Assembly: GCA_009760855.2 (NCBI GenBank)
Contig: WPIO01000038.1
Location: 467,001 to 531,000, forward strand
DNA: 64,000 nucleotides
Direction of reading: 5' to 3'
Source of the DNA: Cristatella mucedo
Taxonomy: Eukaryota > Bryozoa > Phylactolaemata > Cristatellidae
Notes under the pieces: generated by a model
The model's input: only the letters and a program-made list of their open reading frames with translations
Databases searched by the model: none
Told to the model about the DNA's origin: nothing
Made by a program: the position numbers and the translations under genes
Shown here: one piece after another, positions 1 through 10,780 of the stretch
Position numbering within the stretch: the stretch's first letter is position 1
Layout of the letters: each line of letters opens with the position of its first letter

Positions 1-446
1 AAAGGAGGATTTGGTACCTGGAGGGCGATAGACTACTGCCACTATCGGTAGCTTGTTTTCGGGTGAGACCAAGACAATTGATTCAAAAGACTGCTTCGGG
101 GTACTGCAAATGGCTTCAAGTTGAATTTCGAGCGCACGATAATAGCAACTCCACTTCCAGTTTTGATTTATCTAGGGGTGTGAAAGAACGAGAAACCGTT
201 TGGGGTAGCGTCTTTAATTATCGGGCAGTTTATCGATTTTAGCCAAGTTTCAGTTAGAGCGAGCTGGTCGAGACCATTTTCAGAAATAAGGTCGCCGATT
301 ACGAGAGGTTTATTGCACATTGAGCGAGGATTCCACAGGCAAGCGTTAAGTCTGGCCGATGGAGTTATAACAGGCCTGATGACCACTAAGTTAGAGAGAT
401 TCACAGTGATGCATGTGGGGGGAGCGTTCTGAGCGGTTCGAGACAA
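1..446 (-). mobile_element. LINE fragment, endonuclease N-terminal part (L2/CR1-like)
   Basis: The minus strand encodes an open segment (168-446) with the motif order of a non-LTR retrotransposon apurinic endonuclease: NACLWNPRSMCNK, then DLISENGLDQLALTETWL. In this family the N-x-R-S and T-E-T-W-L motifs open the endonuclease domain that nicks the target DNA. Reading continues towards base 1 with frame breaks, and matching fragments such as a PPGTK-type stretch follow. The element therefore runs off the left edge, and the reverse transcriptase would lie outside the window. It is a decayed copy. Assignment to the L2/CR1/Jockey-like group is inferred from motif similarity and from the many related copies nearby. 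Confidence 0.7.
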
Positions 447-769
447 TGCTAGGAATACCCAACGAGCGGGTACTCAGCTCGCAGTTCCCACCCAACGAGC
501 GGCGTCTGAGCTGGCGTTTCCGGCCACCACGGCGGCTACGGGGTGCTTTTCTTTGTTAGTGCATATTTCACGAATCTTAGCAACAGTAATAATATCTAGG
601 AATGCATTTGATCTACGATGGCTAAGCGATAACAGCTGCCGACGATCATAACTACTATGCAGGTTACTAGCCGCCGGCGTAGCTAAGGCAGCCGCCGACG
701 TGGGAGACCCAGCAGCCCGAAGCGATATGCGACATTCGTGAGAACCATCGATATCTGGCGCTAACCTGC
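447..769. other. no recognised gene
   Basis: No open frame of note and no recognisable repeat or RNA is seen. A short GC-rich stretch around 470-540 contains the word caacgagcgg twice. Confidence 0.4.
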
Positions 770-1148
770 GTAGGTCAAGTCCAAGTACCTGAGTACCCGA
801 GTATCTGAGATTATCTGAGTACTTGCATGGGCTAGTACCTGATTACCTGAGCCACCCCCCCCCCGGCAATCCCACAACACCTCGAGTATTGGCTGTTGCA
901 GCCGCCAATGGCGGAGCTCTAAACACCGTCGCAGGTATGGTCACTCTAAAGAACGCCTATGCCAAGGCCGCCGCTTCACCGTAGCCTTACCGTTGTGGCA
1001 GGACGCGGAATACCGATCCAGGAAATGCCTGCATACACCGAAAGATCTGAGCAGCATGTCGTCAGTAGAATCATTCTCAAGAGGATTCAGGCAAGCAGGG
1101 TGGTACGGCGTTCAAGCCCTGAACACAAATTCGCAAGTGTCTAACATG

Positions 1149-1302
1149 CATGTCACCCCTAACCGTGTTACTCATTTTGTTGGTTTATCAAGCATGATAT
1201 TACTCACCTTTCAATTGCATTTCCCTTTGCAGCAAATGTAAAGCGCCTAGAGAGAGATTGAGTTCTCTGAGGGCGCTTTATCAAGTGCATTATTATAATT
1301 GT
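1149..1302 (+). mobile_element. short 5'-truncated LINE insertion with apparent target duplication
   Basis: About 154 bp matching the 3' end of LINE-A (gtcacccctaacc through gggcgctttatcaagtgcat plus an ATT-rich tail) interrupts copy 1 of the direct repeat. The word taacatg occurs on both sides, at 1142-1148 and 1303-1309. The second copy of the segment lacks the insertion, reading tctaacctgaccgcgg at about 9046-9061. This is the pattern of target-primed reverse transcription with a 6-7-bp target duplication. Confidence 0.75.
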
Positions 1303-1489
1303 TAACATGACCACCACAGCGGCACAAGGCAAGCAGACACGCCAGGATGTCTACTAAGCATGTGCTGCTACTGATTCAGCCACCAGAGGCATCGGAAAGT
1401 GATTTATTGAAGACAGCCTATACCAATGCAACCTTTAACGCCATGCTCTGAGCATCGTGTAGCGAGCTTGGAGAAAATAATAATACTTT

Positions 1490-1960
1490 ATGCATTTGTT
1501 ATAGCGCCCTCAGAGACCTCAATCTCTTTCTAGGTACTTTACATTTGCTGTAAAGGAAGCACGATCGAATGGCTAGCGGTAGCATGCTAGATCAATGAAC
1601 AACGAGCACGACACGGTTAGAGGTGACACGCACAGGGTCAGCATGCAAATATGGTGAGTGGCAGCATGCAAATTGTCAGCGCGACTACTAGTACAAAGAA
1701 CAAGTTGCATGGACCCACTAAATGCCGCGATAACTAGATGCGTTTTAGTTTCCTTTTAAATGTGGCCAAATCAGGGGATGTCGCGACGCAAGTCGGAAGT
1801 GAGTTCCAGGCTTTGGGAGTGTACACACAAAACGCGGCTGAAGATGATTATAATCATTATGATAATAACTGATCATTTTTTTGTAGCGCCTTTTAGAGAA
1901 CTTCATCTCAATCCTGGGTACTTTACAACTCGCTGTAATGGAATCAGCACCCATTCTAGG
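1490..1960 (-). mobile_element. LINE-A 3' fragment
   Basis: The minus strand carries the LINE-A 3' region: the last codons of the reverse transcriptase ORF (a CTLPKPGTHF-like stretch near 1800), the UTR with repeated atgctgacc/gtgcatg words, and the terminal block containing gcgccctcagagacc. It shares this arrangement with 9225-9690, so the LINE insertion came before the duplication of the whole segment. Confidence 0.65.
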
Positions 1961-1965
1961 CCTGC

Positions 1966-2321
1966 ACGCTCGCTATCCACTCTGTAGCGCCCTGCTGGCC
2001 TTGGCTGAATTTTATCGCGAACAAGAGCTGTTCGGCGGCGGGCTAGTGCCCCTTTGTCCTGGAGCAGTGAGCCAGAGAGGAGCGTCAGTGCGGTTAGAAA
2101 GGAAGCGCTTAGGAGAAGGCCAGGAAGCTCTGAGACGAGCGGCGGCGATTCGGCCTTTAGAATTGGTCCGATACTCGCGGAAGCTGCTGATAGATGTTGG
2201 CTGGCCTGTCAACCCCCGCCTTCCCTCTTTCCAAGAAAGAATCTTCTGGAACCCAGTCGCCATTCATTCTGGACGGAGGTGCCCTTCCAGTGGCCTGGGG
2301 ACGGTAGTAATTCCTTTCTGT
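1966..2321. other. GC-rich flank of LTR-like element, no gene assigned
   Basis: Open frames exist on both strands but none resembles a known protein. The stretch gatgttggctggcctgtcaac near 2192 has a diverged counterpart (gatattggctgggttatcaa) next to the inverted LTR-like copy at 6369-7275. Part of this flank may therefore be the end of an internal retroelement ORF. Confidence 0.35.
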
Positions 2322-3204
2322 AATGGGCCAAGGTGTCCGGGCCCAATACCACCAAGCTCTTGCCCCATTGTCTCAGCTAGGTATTAAGAGTCGAGCGACG
2401 CTCGCTCTTGGCCTCGTGTCTTTAGTCTTTGGTCCGGCTCTGCGCCTCGACGCCGTCGGGCACTCGTTTCTCTGAAAGCGAGGGAGGAGGGCGGGCTGTC
2501 CGCCGACGATGGACGGAACAAGACGAGACAGCGCTAGAAGGATTCGGTGGACTCCACCGAATACGGTCGTATCGCGCCCGAGCTGGCATTTTGTGTTTCT
2601 TTCGTGTTTTGTGTGTGCGCGCTAGCACTGGGTCTCGGCATAGGGATATGCCGGCGCGAGCTAGACGTAGTTGGCGTGTGTGGAGTATTCCTGCCGCACT
2701 GGTGGAAACCGAGTTCTAGTTCTCCGGGTAGGGTTTAGACTCCGGTTCGCGCTTCAGTGTGGAGGAGTATTCCCTCCGCAAGAGTGTGCATGTTGGCGTG
2801 TTTGGAGTATTCCCTCGGCACAGGCAGGAACGGATTCCTAGTTCACCGGTTAGGGTTTAGGGTTCGGGTCGCGCTTAGTGAGGAGGAGTATTCCCTCCGC
2901 AAGAGTGTTGGCGCAGTTGAGAACGTGCGAGGAGTGTGGAGATAAAGCTGAACTAGACGCGCAGCGACTTTGTGCGCTTGCGAATAAAGTTCAGTAAAAT
3001 CCCCAATCTGTGTGTCTTGCTTCCAATTCACGCCGCGGACTCACGACCCCCTTTAGTAACGGTAGGCAGGTCAGCGCCAGAAACGCTCGTTTCGTGGCGG
3101 CCAGCTTATTGCGCGTAGACGCGTACCGAACGGCATTAGACGATAGGCTACGCCGCTAGGTAAGCGGCAGGTCAAGCTTACCCCACCGAGCCTTCGGCGT
3201 TACA
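2322..3204 (+). mobile_element. LTR-like segment, plus orientation (probable solo LTR)
   Basis: The segment starts near TGTAAT and ends GTTACA, giving TG...CA ends with imperfect short inverted termini. It carries an AATAAA signal at 2983-2988 followed by a GT-rich stretch, as in an LTR R/U5 region. It matches the reverse complement of 6369-7275 over most of its length, including gtttctctgaaagcgaggga, ccgaatacggtcgtat and cgcggactcacgacccc. Inside it, a ~120-bp unit containing ggagtattccctccgcaaga is duplicated (about 2670-2790 and 2790-2910). The 5' boundary is uncertain. No internal gag or pol is found between the two copies, so each is probably a solo LTR or an isolated 3' end. Confidence 0.55.
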
Positions 3205-3938
3205 ACTCTCTTCTCTCTCTTAACACCTCGTGCTCCGGAGCAGCACGCACGACGGCTGCTAGATCGTATAATACAGCCGTCGTCGACAACGCCACGACTC
3301 GCTTGTGGGAGGGGCTTCGCTCTTCGTCGCGCAGCCATCGCGCGCCCACGAGCCCCTACATAACAACTTCTTTGCAGACGAAGGACGAATCACAAAAACT
3401 GTAATAAAAAGATGTTTTAAGCTCTTTTATAATTTCGTCGCGTCAGGGAGAAAGGAAACAGCGAGAGATTGAAAATATCGTTAGAATCGGCCGACGGACC
3501 GGCGCGAAGCTGCAAAGCCAGCGGCGCCCGTGGATCACGCGATCCTCTCCCGCCGCCGCCGCTCTCAGTAGACCCGAACTGTCAGCTGCCGCGAGCGGGC
3601 AGCGAGCGGCCGAGGCATTCGCGGCCTGACTGGTGACATCCAAGATTGATGTTCTTTAATAAAGGACACGCAGCGTCCGCATGTCGACACCCAGGGGAGG
3701 GAGTCCCATAGAGCCAGCGCTGTGCACCTCGGCGAAATGAGTGCATACCCGAGCAGGTGATGGATTCTGGGAAGACTCAATAAGACTCAAGCGGTCCCTA
3801 AATAAGAGTAACGGCTCGAGAAAAGATGTTAAAAGCAATGTTTGGATAGGATAAATACCCAATACCAAGATAAAAACTGGTTTGTTATGCTTGAAAGGCC
3901 TTGAATCAGTTGATCCTACTTTGAAAATGAGATCAGCT
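3205..3938. other. no recognised gene
   Basis: Short open frames only, none recognisable. The sequence becomes A/T-rich just before the tRNA gene at 3939. Confidence 0.4.
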
Positions 3939-4010
3939 GGGGATGTAGCTCAGTGGTAGAGCGCGCGCTTCGCATGTGTGAGGTCCCGGGTTCAATCCCC
4001 GGCGTCTCCA
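3939..4010 (+). tRNA. tRNA-Ala (anticodon CGC)
   Basis: The 72 nt fold into a full cloverleaf. The acceptor stem is GGGGATG with CGTCTCC (one G-T and one T-G pair), the D stem GCTC/GAGC, and the anticodon stem CGCGC/GTGTG with loop TTCGCAT, giving anticodon CGC. The T stem is CCGGG/CCCGG with loop TTCAATC, and the discriminator base is A. The internal promoter boxes (tagctcagtggtaga and ggttcaatcc) are intact, and a run of T at 4016-4021 would terminate polymerase III. The pattern is that of eukaryotic tRNA-Ala; the CCA is not encoded, as expected. There is no intron and no sign of decay. Confidence 0.95.
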
Positions 4011-4035
4011 GTACAGTTTTTACTCGTGCGTCCAG

Positions 4036-5705
4036 CTGTTATTAATAATAATAATATTGCACTTGATAAAGCGCCCTCAGAGAACTTAATCTCTTTCTAG
4101 GCGCTTTACATTTGCTGCAAAGTGATACGCAATAGAATAGTAAGTAAAATCATGCTTGAAAAACAAACAAAATGAATAACATGGTTAGGGGTTACATGCA
4201 CTGGGTCAGCATGCAAATGTGGTTAGTGGCAGCATGAACAGTGTCAGCACGCATAAGCACATCGAGGACGAATCACAAGGACCCACTAAATGCTGTCCTA
4301 AATAGGTGTGTTTTTAAGTTTCTTTTAAATGTGGTCAGGTCAGGGGATGTTCTGATGCAGGTCGGGAGGGAGTTCCAGGCTGTGGGAGCATACGAGCTAA
4401 ATGCACGGTCTCCAAAGGATTTAAGGTTTGTATGAGGTATTTCTAGACTGTTGGATTCCGAAAAGCGAGTGGTACGATGCTTTGCCTGATGGGGTAGTAT
4501 CTCTGAAAGATAGGCTGGAGCCATAGAATGAAGAGACTTAAAAGTGAGCGACAAAACCTTGAAGTCAATCCGTTGCTTGACTGGTAACCAGTGCAGGTCG
4601 GCGAGAAGTGGAGTAATGTGGCAACTGCGACGCTCACGACAGACAAGCCTAGCTGCAGAGTTTTGCACCAGCTGCAATCGCCTGATCGCACATGCTGGTA
4701 GGCCAGTAAGCAGTGAGTTGCAGAAGTCGAGACGAGATGTCACGAATGCATGGACCAACTTGGACGTGGTATCCTTATCTAAACAAGCCCTAATTTTAGC
4801 AATGTTATGAAGCTGAAAATAGGCTGATTTGACTGTGGAGCTGATGTGGTCGTCTAACGAGAGGTCGCTTTGGAATATGACACCTAGATTTCGAGCTGAT
4901 GCAACTGGAGATATGCTGGCAGAGCCAATTTTGAAAGTCAGCCTTTCCAATTTCTGAATAACACTAGGTTTGCCCATAACTAGTAAGTTAGTTTTATCAT
5001 CGTTTAGTTTTAGAAAATTTGCTGCCATCCATGATCGGATGTCATCAATGCATGCAGCAAGTGAGTTGAGAGAATTTGAGGTGCTCGAAGGCTGGGAGGG
5101 ATCAAAGCAAAGGTACAACTGAGTGTCATCCGCATAGAAGTGAAAGCCTAGATTGTGCTTGGCAATCACATCAGCAAGAGGGAGAGTATAAACGGTGAAA
5201 AGGACCGGACCTAGCACAGAGCCCTGAGGTACTCCATATTTTAGAGGTACTTCAGATAATCTTTGTCCATTCACGTCAACACTCTGGAGTCTCCCACTGA
5301 GATAGGACCTGAACCACTGCAGAGCAGTGCCAGTGATGCCCAGGCGAGATGAGAGGCGCTCTAGAAGTACTTTGTGATCGATGGTATCAAAAGCTGCCGA
5401 AAGATCGAGCAAAACAAGAAGAGACACTCTACCCATGTCTGCATTCCTAAGTAGGTCGTTGTATACCCGAAGCAATGCTGACTCTGTGGAGTGATTAGCT
5501 CTAAAGCCAGACTGGAACTTACTAGCAAGGTGTGAGGTTTCGATATACGAGTTCAGCTGGTCTGCCGCGACCCGTTCCAGTGTCTTTGATAGGAATGGTA
5601 GAAGGGAGACTGGGCGGTAGTTGCCTAAGTTCTCTTGGTCTAGTGTAGCTTTCTTGAGAAGTGGCCTGACTACAGCTTTTTTGAAAGGTGCTGGGACCTG
5701 ACCTC
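4036..5705 (-). mobile_element. LINE-A copy 1: reverse transcriptase ORF and 3' end
   Basis: This 5'-truncated L2/CR1-type non-LTR retrotransposon has the longest intact reverse transcriptase in the window. From 5475 to 4273 the minus strand encodes 400 residues, and the same frame stays open upstream to about 5700 (NYRPVSLLPFLSKTLERV). Visible motifs are DLSAAFDTIDH (residues 24-34), GVPQGSVLGPVLF (81-93) and the catalytic FYADD (113-117), then thumb and C-terminal blocks ending LKTHLFRTAFSGSL. After the stop come a UTR and the family-specific tail gcgccctcagagaacttaat, closed by (ATT)n at 4040-4054. The endonuclease part is missing, so this copy cannot move by itself. A foreign repeat tail abuts it at about 5710. 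Confidence 0.9.
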
Positions 5706-6368
5706 TGCCGTGTAGTGGCCCAAATAGGGATACAGATTAAGTTCTCTTAAAAAATAAGGGTTGTACCAACAACTTATTCCATTGGCACTAGCGGTTGTGG
5801 CGTTGTTGTTGTTACTAATGATTATTTTATCAGGTTTTTCGCAATGTTCGGGAGTGTACGTACTACACACAGGTGCCTTACTGTACGATGGAATATACCA
5901 GTCTGAAATAACGACATGGACTTGTTACACCAAGGATCTACCACTCGCTACCGGTGCTTGGGTGTGGGGGTAGTAGCTCCACCGCGGTCCACCTCCGAGC
6001 ATCCACATCGAGCAGCGGGCGGGTGCAGCCTGAGCGGCCTGAGTGAGGACTTGGTGTAGAAGCCGCCAAAGCACTCTGTGAACTTTGGTTCGAAAATGCG
6101 ATAATTGCTGTGGATGCTTGGGAGTCGCTTGTGCGTGCGGTTCATTCGTCGAGCTGCACGGTGGAGCACGTCGTACGTGAAACGAGGCTTTCGATTTAGG
6201 CTTGCTTAGTTGGTGGAGACCAACTTCGGAATTGAGTTCGCGAAAGTTGCCGCGGCTACGGCCTCTGCCGACATTGGGCATTCAATAAAGAAATGAAGCG
6301 GCCGTAACCATGCGAATTGTGGGTTAGTGCTAGACGGGAAATAAGCAAATTGCAAACGTACAGAGTGT
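5706..6368. other. LINE/SINE tail remnant, then no recognised gene
   Basis: 5717-5750 (gatacagattaagttctctt) is a remnant of the shared LINE/SINE 3' tail in plus orientation. From 5760 to 6368 short open frames occur on both strands but none is recognised. AATAAA words near 6282 have no associated gene. Confidence 0.4.
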
Positions 6369-7275
6369 AACGCCGAAGGCTCGGCGGAGTAGGCTTGACC
6401 TGCCGCTTACCTAGCGGCGTAACCTACAACCTGATGCCGTTCGGTGCACGTCTACGCGCAATAAGCTGGCCGCCACGAAACGAGCGTTTCTGGCGCTGAC
6501 CTAGTTACCGTTACTAAAGGGGGTCGTGAGTCCGCGGCGTGAATTGGAAAGCGAGACACAAAATGGGGATTTTACTGAGCTTTATTCGCAAGCGCACAAA
6601 GTCGCTGCGCGCCTAGCTCAGTTTTATCTCCACACTCCTCGCACGCGCTCAACAGCACAAACACTCTTGCGGAGGGAATAAGTCCCCCCACCCACTTAGG
6701 CTACCCAAGTCTATTGTGGGGAGCGACCCGAATGAGACGAGGAGCCCGAACCGGAGCCTCGACCCTGACTGTGAGAGCTAGGGCTCCGCCTCCACCTTAC
6801 TGCAGGAATACGTCATGCACTACTCCAAGCACTCTTGCGGAGGAAACACGTCTTCACACTTAGGCTGCTTACGTCTCTAGTGGGCACGACCCAAGTAGAC
6901 GGAGCCCGAACCTGAGCCTAGACCTGACCGGAGAACTAGGGCTCCGCTTACACCTTACGGCAGGAATACCTCACACGTTACACCAAGCACTCTTGGCGAG
7001 ACCACGTGCACGCGCGCGCAAGAAACACAGAAGAAACACAAAAATGCGAGCACGGGCGCTATACGACCGTATTCGGTGGCGTCCGCCGAATCCCCCTGGC
7101 GCGCTGTCTCGTCCTGTCCCTCAATCGCCAGCGAACAGCCCACCCTCCTCCCTCGCTTTCACAGAAACGAGTCCGGCAACTACCGGCGACGGCGTCGAGA
7201 CGGAGCCGAAGATGAAGAAGAGGCTTAATGAGCGTCGCCCTATCATTGTATAACTAGCTGGGACAATGGGGTTGA
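6369..7275 (-). mobile_element. LTR-like segment, minus orientation
   Basis: This is the reverse complement of an LTR-like sequence related to 2322-3204. Read on the minus strand it ends GTTACA at 6369 and has AATAAA at 6586-6581, the gaatacggtcgtat and gaaagcgagggagga blocks, and the same end region agccttcggcgttaca. It differs from the plus copy by many substitutions and indels. The flank at 7276-7429 encodes a short minus-strand frame ending IDIGWVINPIVPASYT, possibly the tail of an internal retroelement ORF. The element's 5' edge is not defined. Confidence 0.55.
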
Positions 7276-7624
7276 TAACCCAGCCAATATCAATCACCTC
7301 AGCGACCTCTGCGTCCCCTTGCTCTAGGACAGAGGTGTTTTCCTGCTGAGCAATTCTCGTGCACTCTAAAACTGAGTCAGGCCGGTGCTGTGCTACAGGA
7401 GCTTGTGAGCATTCAGGATCAGCTTTCATTCAATCGAGTTCAAGATGCAGAGCTCGCAGCTTACAGGGGGGGGGGCATCTTACAGCAATTAGAAGTAATT
7501 TTCGTGCGAATGTGGTTACCATTAAGGCAGAGGTATCTCGATGTTTGAAGCAAATGTTAGCAATAACTTTATTCGATGGCATGGCTAACCAAGAGTCTTC
7601 TGATGCTGAGGCAACTGTGAGCAA
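7276..7624. other. unassigned sequence beside LTR-like element
   Basis: A minus-strand frame (7429 to about 7255) may be the remains of an internal retroelement ORF. A run of G lies at 7466-7474. No conserved domain is seen. Confidence 0.3.
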
Positions 7625-7690
7625 ATTTAAAGCGTCTAGAATGAGATTGAGTTCTCTGAGGACGCTTTATCAAATGTATTATTATTATCA
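7625..7690 (+). mobile_element. LINE-A terminal tail fragment
   Basis: About 65 bp match the LINE-A end: agcgtctagaatgagattga, then ggacgctttatcaaatgtat, then an ATT run. It is directly followed by a SINE. Confidence 0.7.
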
Positions 7691-7695
7691 AAACT

Positions 7696-7842
7696 GCCGA
7701 GCTGGTTTGGTCCAGCGGTTAAGGTGCTCGCGCCCCCCCCCCGACCATGGGCTCGAGCCCGGAGGCATATGTGAAGCGCCTGAATAGAGATTAAGTTCTC
7801 TTGGGGCGCTATACAAATGAATTATATTATATTATTATTATT
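7696..7842 (+). mobile_element. SINE-1 copy (tRNA-like head, LINE-type tail)
   Basis: The head gccgagctggtttggtccag followed by cggttaaggtgctcg resembles a tRNA D-arm and A box, and gggctcgagcccggagg resembles a B box region. The body gcatatgtgaagcgcctgaa, then agagattaagttctct, then gcgctatacaaatgaattat and an (ATT)n run, parallels the LINE-A 3' end. Other copies are at 15623, 20330, 33972 and 47085. Poly-C at 7733-7741 interrupts the head. Confidence 0.75.
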
Positions 7843-8685
7843 AAAACTGGCCGCTTGCAATTGCGCAGGTTTCTGTTGCCATAGCTTTGACTGAAGAAGT
7901 GACGAATGAAGGGATAGCTCTTCCTGTGCTGGTTTGTATTCTATATGCCTGCCTCTCCTCCACAAAGTCGGTATGGGCATCTATGCGAAAGTCAGACACA
8001 CAAAGCAACTTCAGCTAAATGGCACACTCATTATTGCGACATGGCACTCTAGGTACACAGTCGCGGAGTGAGTGCAAGAGAATGGTTGCAAATGCTCCGC
8101 TCACTGTTACTGTTCTCGCATACGGCTCTCTAGTAGCCGCCGTACAGAGACGTGGGGCGTGGCTCTCGAAGACTTTGAGCGTTAGCTGAACGGGCCAACT
8201 TCGTGCGATGGCTCTTCAAGCCGTGATGTGGCCCAAATAGAGCGAGCATTTCCATTATTTATTTATTTTTTGACAGCGGCGAAGGCAGGTGCTGACGATC
8301 GGCTAACGAAGTTGGGTCTTTAGTTGACAGCCGTAAGTCCGGGTGTCGTCGAGCTCTGCAAGACGTTTGAGCGGGCTAGCGGACTTTGATCTAGGTAAGA
8401 TTCGCGACAAATTCACGGCCATACTCGGCTTGAAGGCGGAATGAGACATATGAGAGGGGTAGGCGAGCCGTTAGGTACATTTCCCTCCTATGTACTTCGC
8501 CATGCTGATACATGCGACTAAGACGTCGTGGAAAAACCGAAAATCATTCCAGACCAAAATTGAAACGGATATCGAGCATCGAACTCGGTCAGGGATGAGG
8601 TCAAGATCAAGCTGCTACTTGACATTCAGCCGAGACCCTCGGGAGAACCGTCGCTATTTGACGAAGATCTGCGGAGACCAGGGTC
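7843..8685. other. no recognised gene
   Basis: No supported gene, RNA or repeat is seen. The only open frame of any length (8490-8711) has no family resemblance. Confidence 0.4.
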
Positions 8686-9690
8686 AAGTACAGGAGTACC
8701 CGCGTATCTGAACACCTGAGTACTTGAGCACCCGAGTATCTGAGTACTCGCGAAGGCTAGCACCTGAGTACCTGAGTCCCTCGGGCCATCCAGCAAAGCC
8801 TCGAGTATTGGCTGTTGCAGCCGCCAATGGCGGAGCTCTAATCGCCGTCGCAGGTACGGTCTCTGTAAAGAACGCCTATGCCAAGTCCGCAGCCATTCCG
8901 TTGCGGCAGGACGCGAAATACCGATCCAGGAAATGCCTGCGTCCCAAAAGATCTGTACAGTATGTCGTAAGTAGAAGCATTTTCAAGAGGATTCAGGCAA
9001 GCAGGGCGGTACGGCGTTCAAGCCCTGAACACAAATACGCAAATGTCTAACCTGACCGCGGCAAAAGGCAAGCAGACACGCCAGGATGTCAGCTAAGCAT
9101 TCGCTGCTACTGATTCAGCCACCAGATGCATCGGAAAGTGATTTATTGAAGACAGCCTATATCAATACAATCTTTAACGCCATGCTCTTAGCATGATGTT
9201 GGGAGAGAATAATAATAGTTCAGTTGTTATAGCGCCCTCAGAGACCGCGATCTCTTTCTAGGTACTTTACATTTACTATAAAGGAAGCACGATCGAATGG
9301 CTAGCGGTAGCATGCTAGATCAATGAACAAAGAGCATGACACGGTTAGAGGTGACACGCACAGGGTCAGCATGCAAATATGGTGAGTCGCAGCATGCAAA
9401 TTGTCAGCGCGACTACTAGTACAATGAACAAGTTGCATGGACCCACTAAATACCGCGATAAATAGAAGCGACTTAGTTTCCTTTTAAATGTGGCCAAGTC
9501 AGGGGATGTCGACGCAAGTCGGAAGTGAGTTCCAGGCTTTGGGAGTGTACACACAAAACGCGGCTGAAGATGATAATAATCATTATGATAATAACTGATC
9601 ATTTTTTATTGTGCCTTTTAGAGAACTTCATCTCAATCCTGGGTACTTTACAACTCGCTGTAAGGGAATCAGCACCCATTCTAGGGTTAG
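8686..9690. repeat. direct repeat, copy 2 of a duplicated segment
   Basis: This copy repeats 770-1965 in the same orientation, including the ctgagtatctgagtac words, cctcgagtattggctgttgc, the caagcagacacgccaggatg block and the trailing LINE-A fragment. It keeps the uninterrupted site (about 9046-9061) where copy 1 has a 154-bp LINE insertion. Confidence 0.75.
9228..9690 (-). mobile_element. LINE-A 3' fragment inside direct repeat copy 2
   Basis: Same content as 1490-1960: end of the reverse transcriptase ORF, UTR with atgctgaccctgtgcgtgtc on the minus strand, and the terminal tail near 9235. Frames are broken. Confidence 0.65.
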
Positions 9691-9924
9691 TGAAATTCAC
9701 GTTAACAAGTATGGAAAATCAAAACAATGATCATGCTTACGCCATAACGCCAAAGCGAACATGAAGACAACCTGGGCCGTTGGTTTGTAACACATCTGGC
9801 TGGTAGTACGACTGAATCACGCACGCGTACGCATGCAAAGCACGAGCCGGAACGAAAAACGCGAGACGAGTTCACTGGAGGCGAAGGGAAAGCAGCTGAC
9901 CAGTGCAGGTAGCTCAGAAGCGGA

Positions 9925-10200
9925 GACTTAAACAAGACGCCAGGTCACCGTAGCTAGTGACCGTGGCCGGAAATGAGGTGCAGACGTCCGGTGCAGCAGT
10001 CGAGCTGGAGGCGCGACCGCTCGGTAAGCTTTCAAATTCGGGACGGTGAGAATCCAGATGGGCAGGAGTGGTTGATGCGAGAGCACACTGGACGGTTGAC
10101 GAGACGTCACGGACAGATAGGCTGCAGGTGCAAGCGAGTGAAGCGACCTGTAAGCCTGATTAAGAAAGTTTAAATCGCTTCGATGCTTCGATACTCTCAT
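9925..10200 (-). mobile_element. LINE-A reverse transcriptase C-terminal remnant
   Basis: The minus-strand frame contains AYRSLHSLAPAAYLSVTSRQ, equivalent to the LTFRSLHSMAPAYLSDIL block of the better LINE-A copies, followed by degenerate sequence. The neighbouring 9691-9924 and 10201-10780 show no recognised gene. Confidence 0.5.
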
Positions 10201-10780
10201 CTAAGCAGGCCCCGATGTTTGTGCTACGTAACTTAGCAGAAAGTAGGCCGACATGACAGTTGAGGAAACCGACAAACTCTGTTTTAGCAAGTTGTTATAG
10301 ACTGGTACGCCAAGATTAAGGGTTGGCGTCGCAGGAGTTTTGCTAGCTGAACATCTTTTTTGAGTGCTAGGCAGTTCAGTAATGCATCAATCGATCTTTC
10401 TGGCAATCAGACCTTTATTGCCAACACGCACAAATGTGCAGCTACGCGCATATATCGTTTTTGCAGCTCTTTTTTGCCTGGTATTGTCGTTCGATGGGCA
10501 GGTTGGCTACTATAAATGTGCCAACTTGAAATCCTGCCCACGGTCAGCTAGACATAGAACACCTAGCGACAGGTCATGAATGGACCCGGCTACTGGTGAT
10601 GTATTGGTTATGGGGTCTTAAGAGACCAGTTATCTCGTCCTCAATTGATTTATCAGTTAACTATCCTCAGTGGACGCATGTTGTAAGAGCAGCATTCTCA
10701 CTAATCTCCGAGGTCAGGTCTTCCAACTTTCGGTTGACACTAGCTTTGTCCGTAGCTTTTATCATGGCCTTATGATAGTC
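10201..10780. other. no recognised gene
   Basis: Contains short frames only and weak LINE-like words. Nothing can be assigned. Confidence 0.35.

Larger units (their letters stand above)
770..1965. repeat. direct repeat, copy 1 of a duplicated segment
   Basis: This segment matches 8686-9690 in the same orientation. Shared landmarks are a decayed array of gagtac/ctgagtat words, a block reading cctcgagtattggctgttgc, a block reading aaataccgatccagg or close to it, the words gcaagcagacacgccaggat, and a LINE-A 3' fragment. Short open frames in both copies do not agree in frame or stop position, so the segment is probably non-coding. Copy 1 is longer mainly because of an insertion at 1149-1302. This is either a segmental duplication or two copies of an unclassified dispersed repeat. 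Confidence 0.75.

Noticed and set aside
1938-2387. 149-aa plus-strand frame upstream of the LTR-like element
   Set aside because: No recognisable domain, and overlapping frames on both strands of GC-rich sequence. At best it is part of a decayed retroelement.
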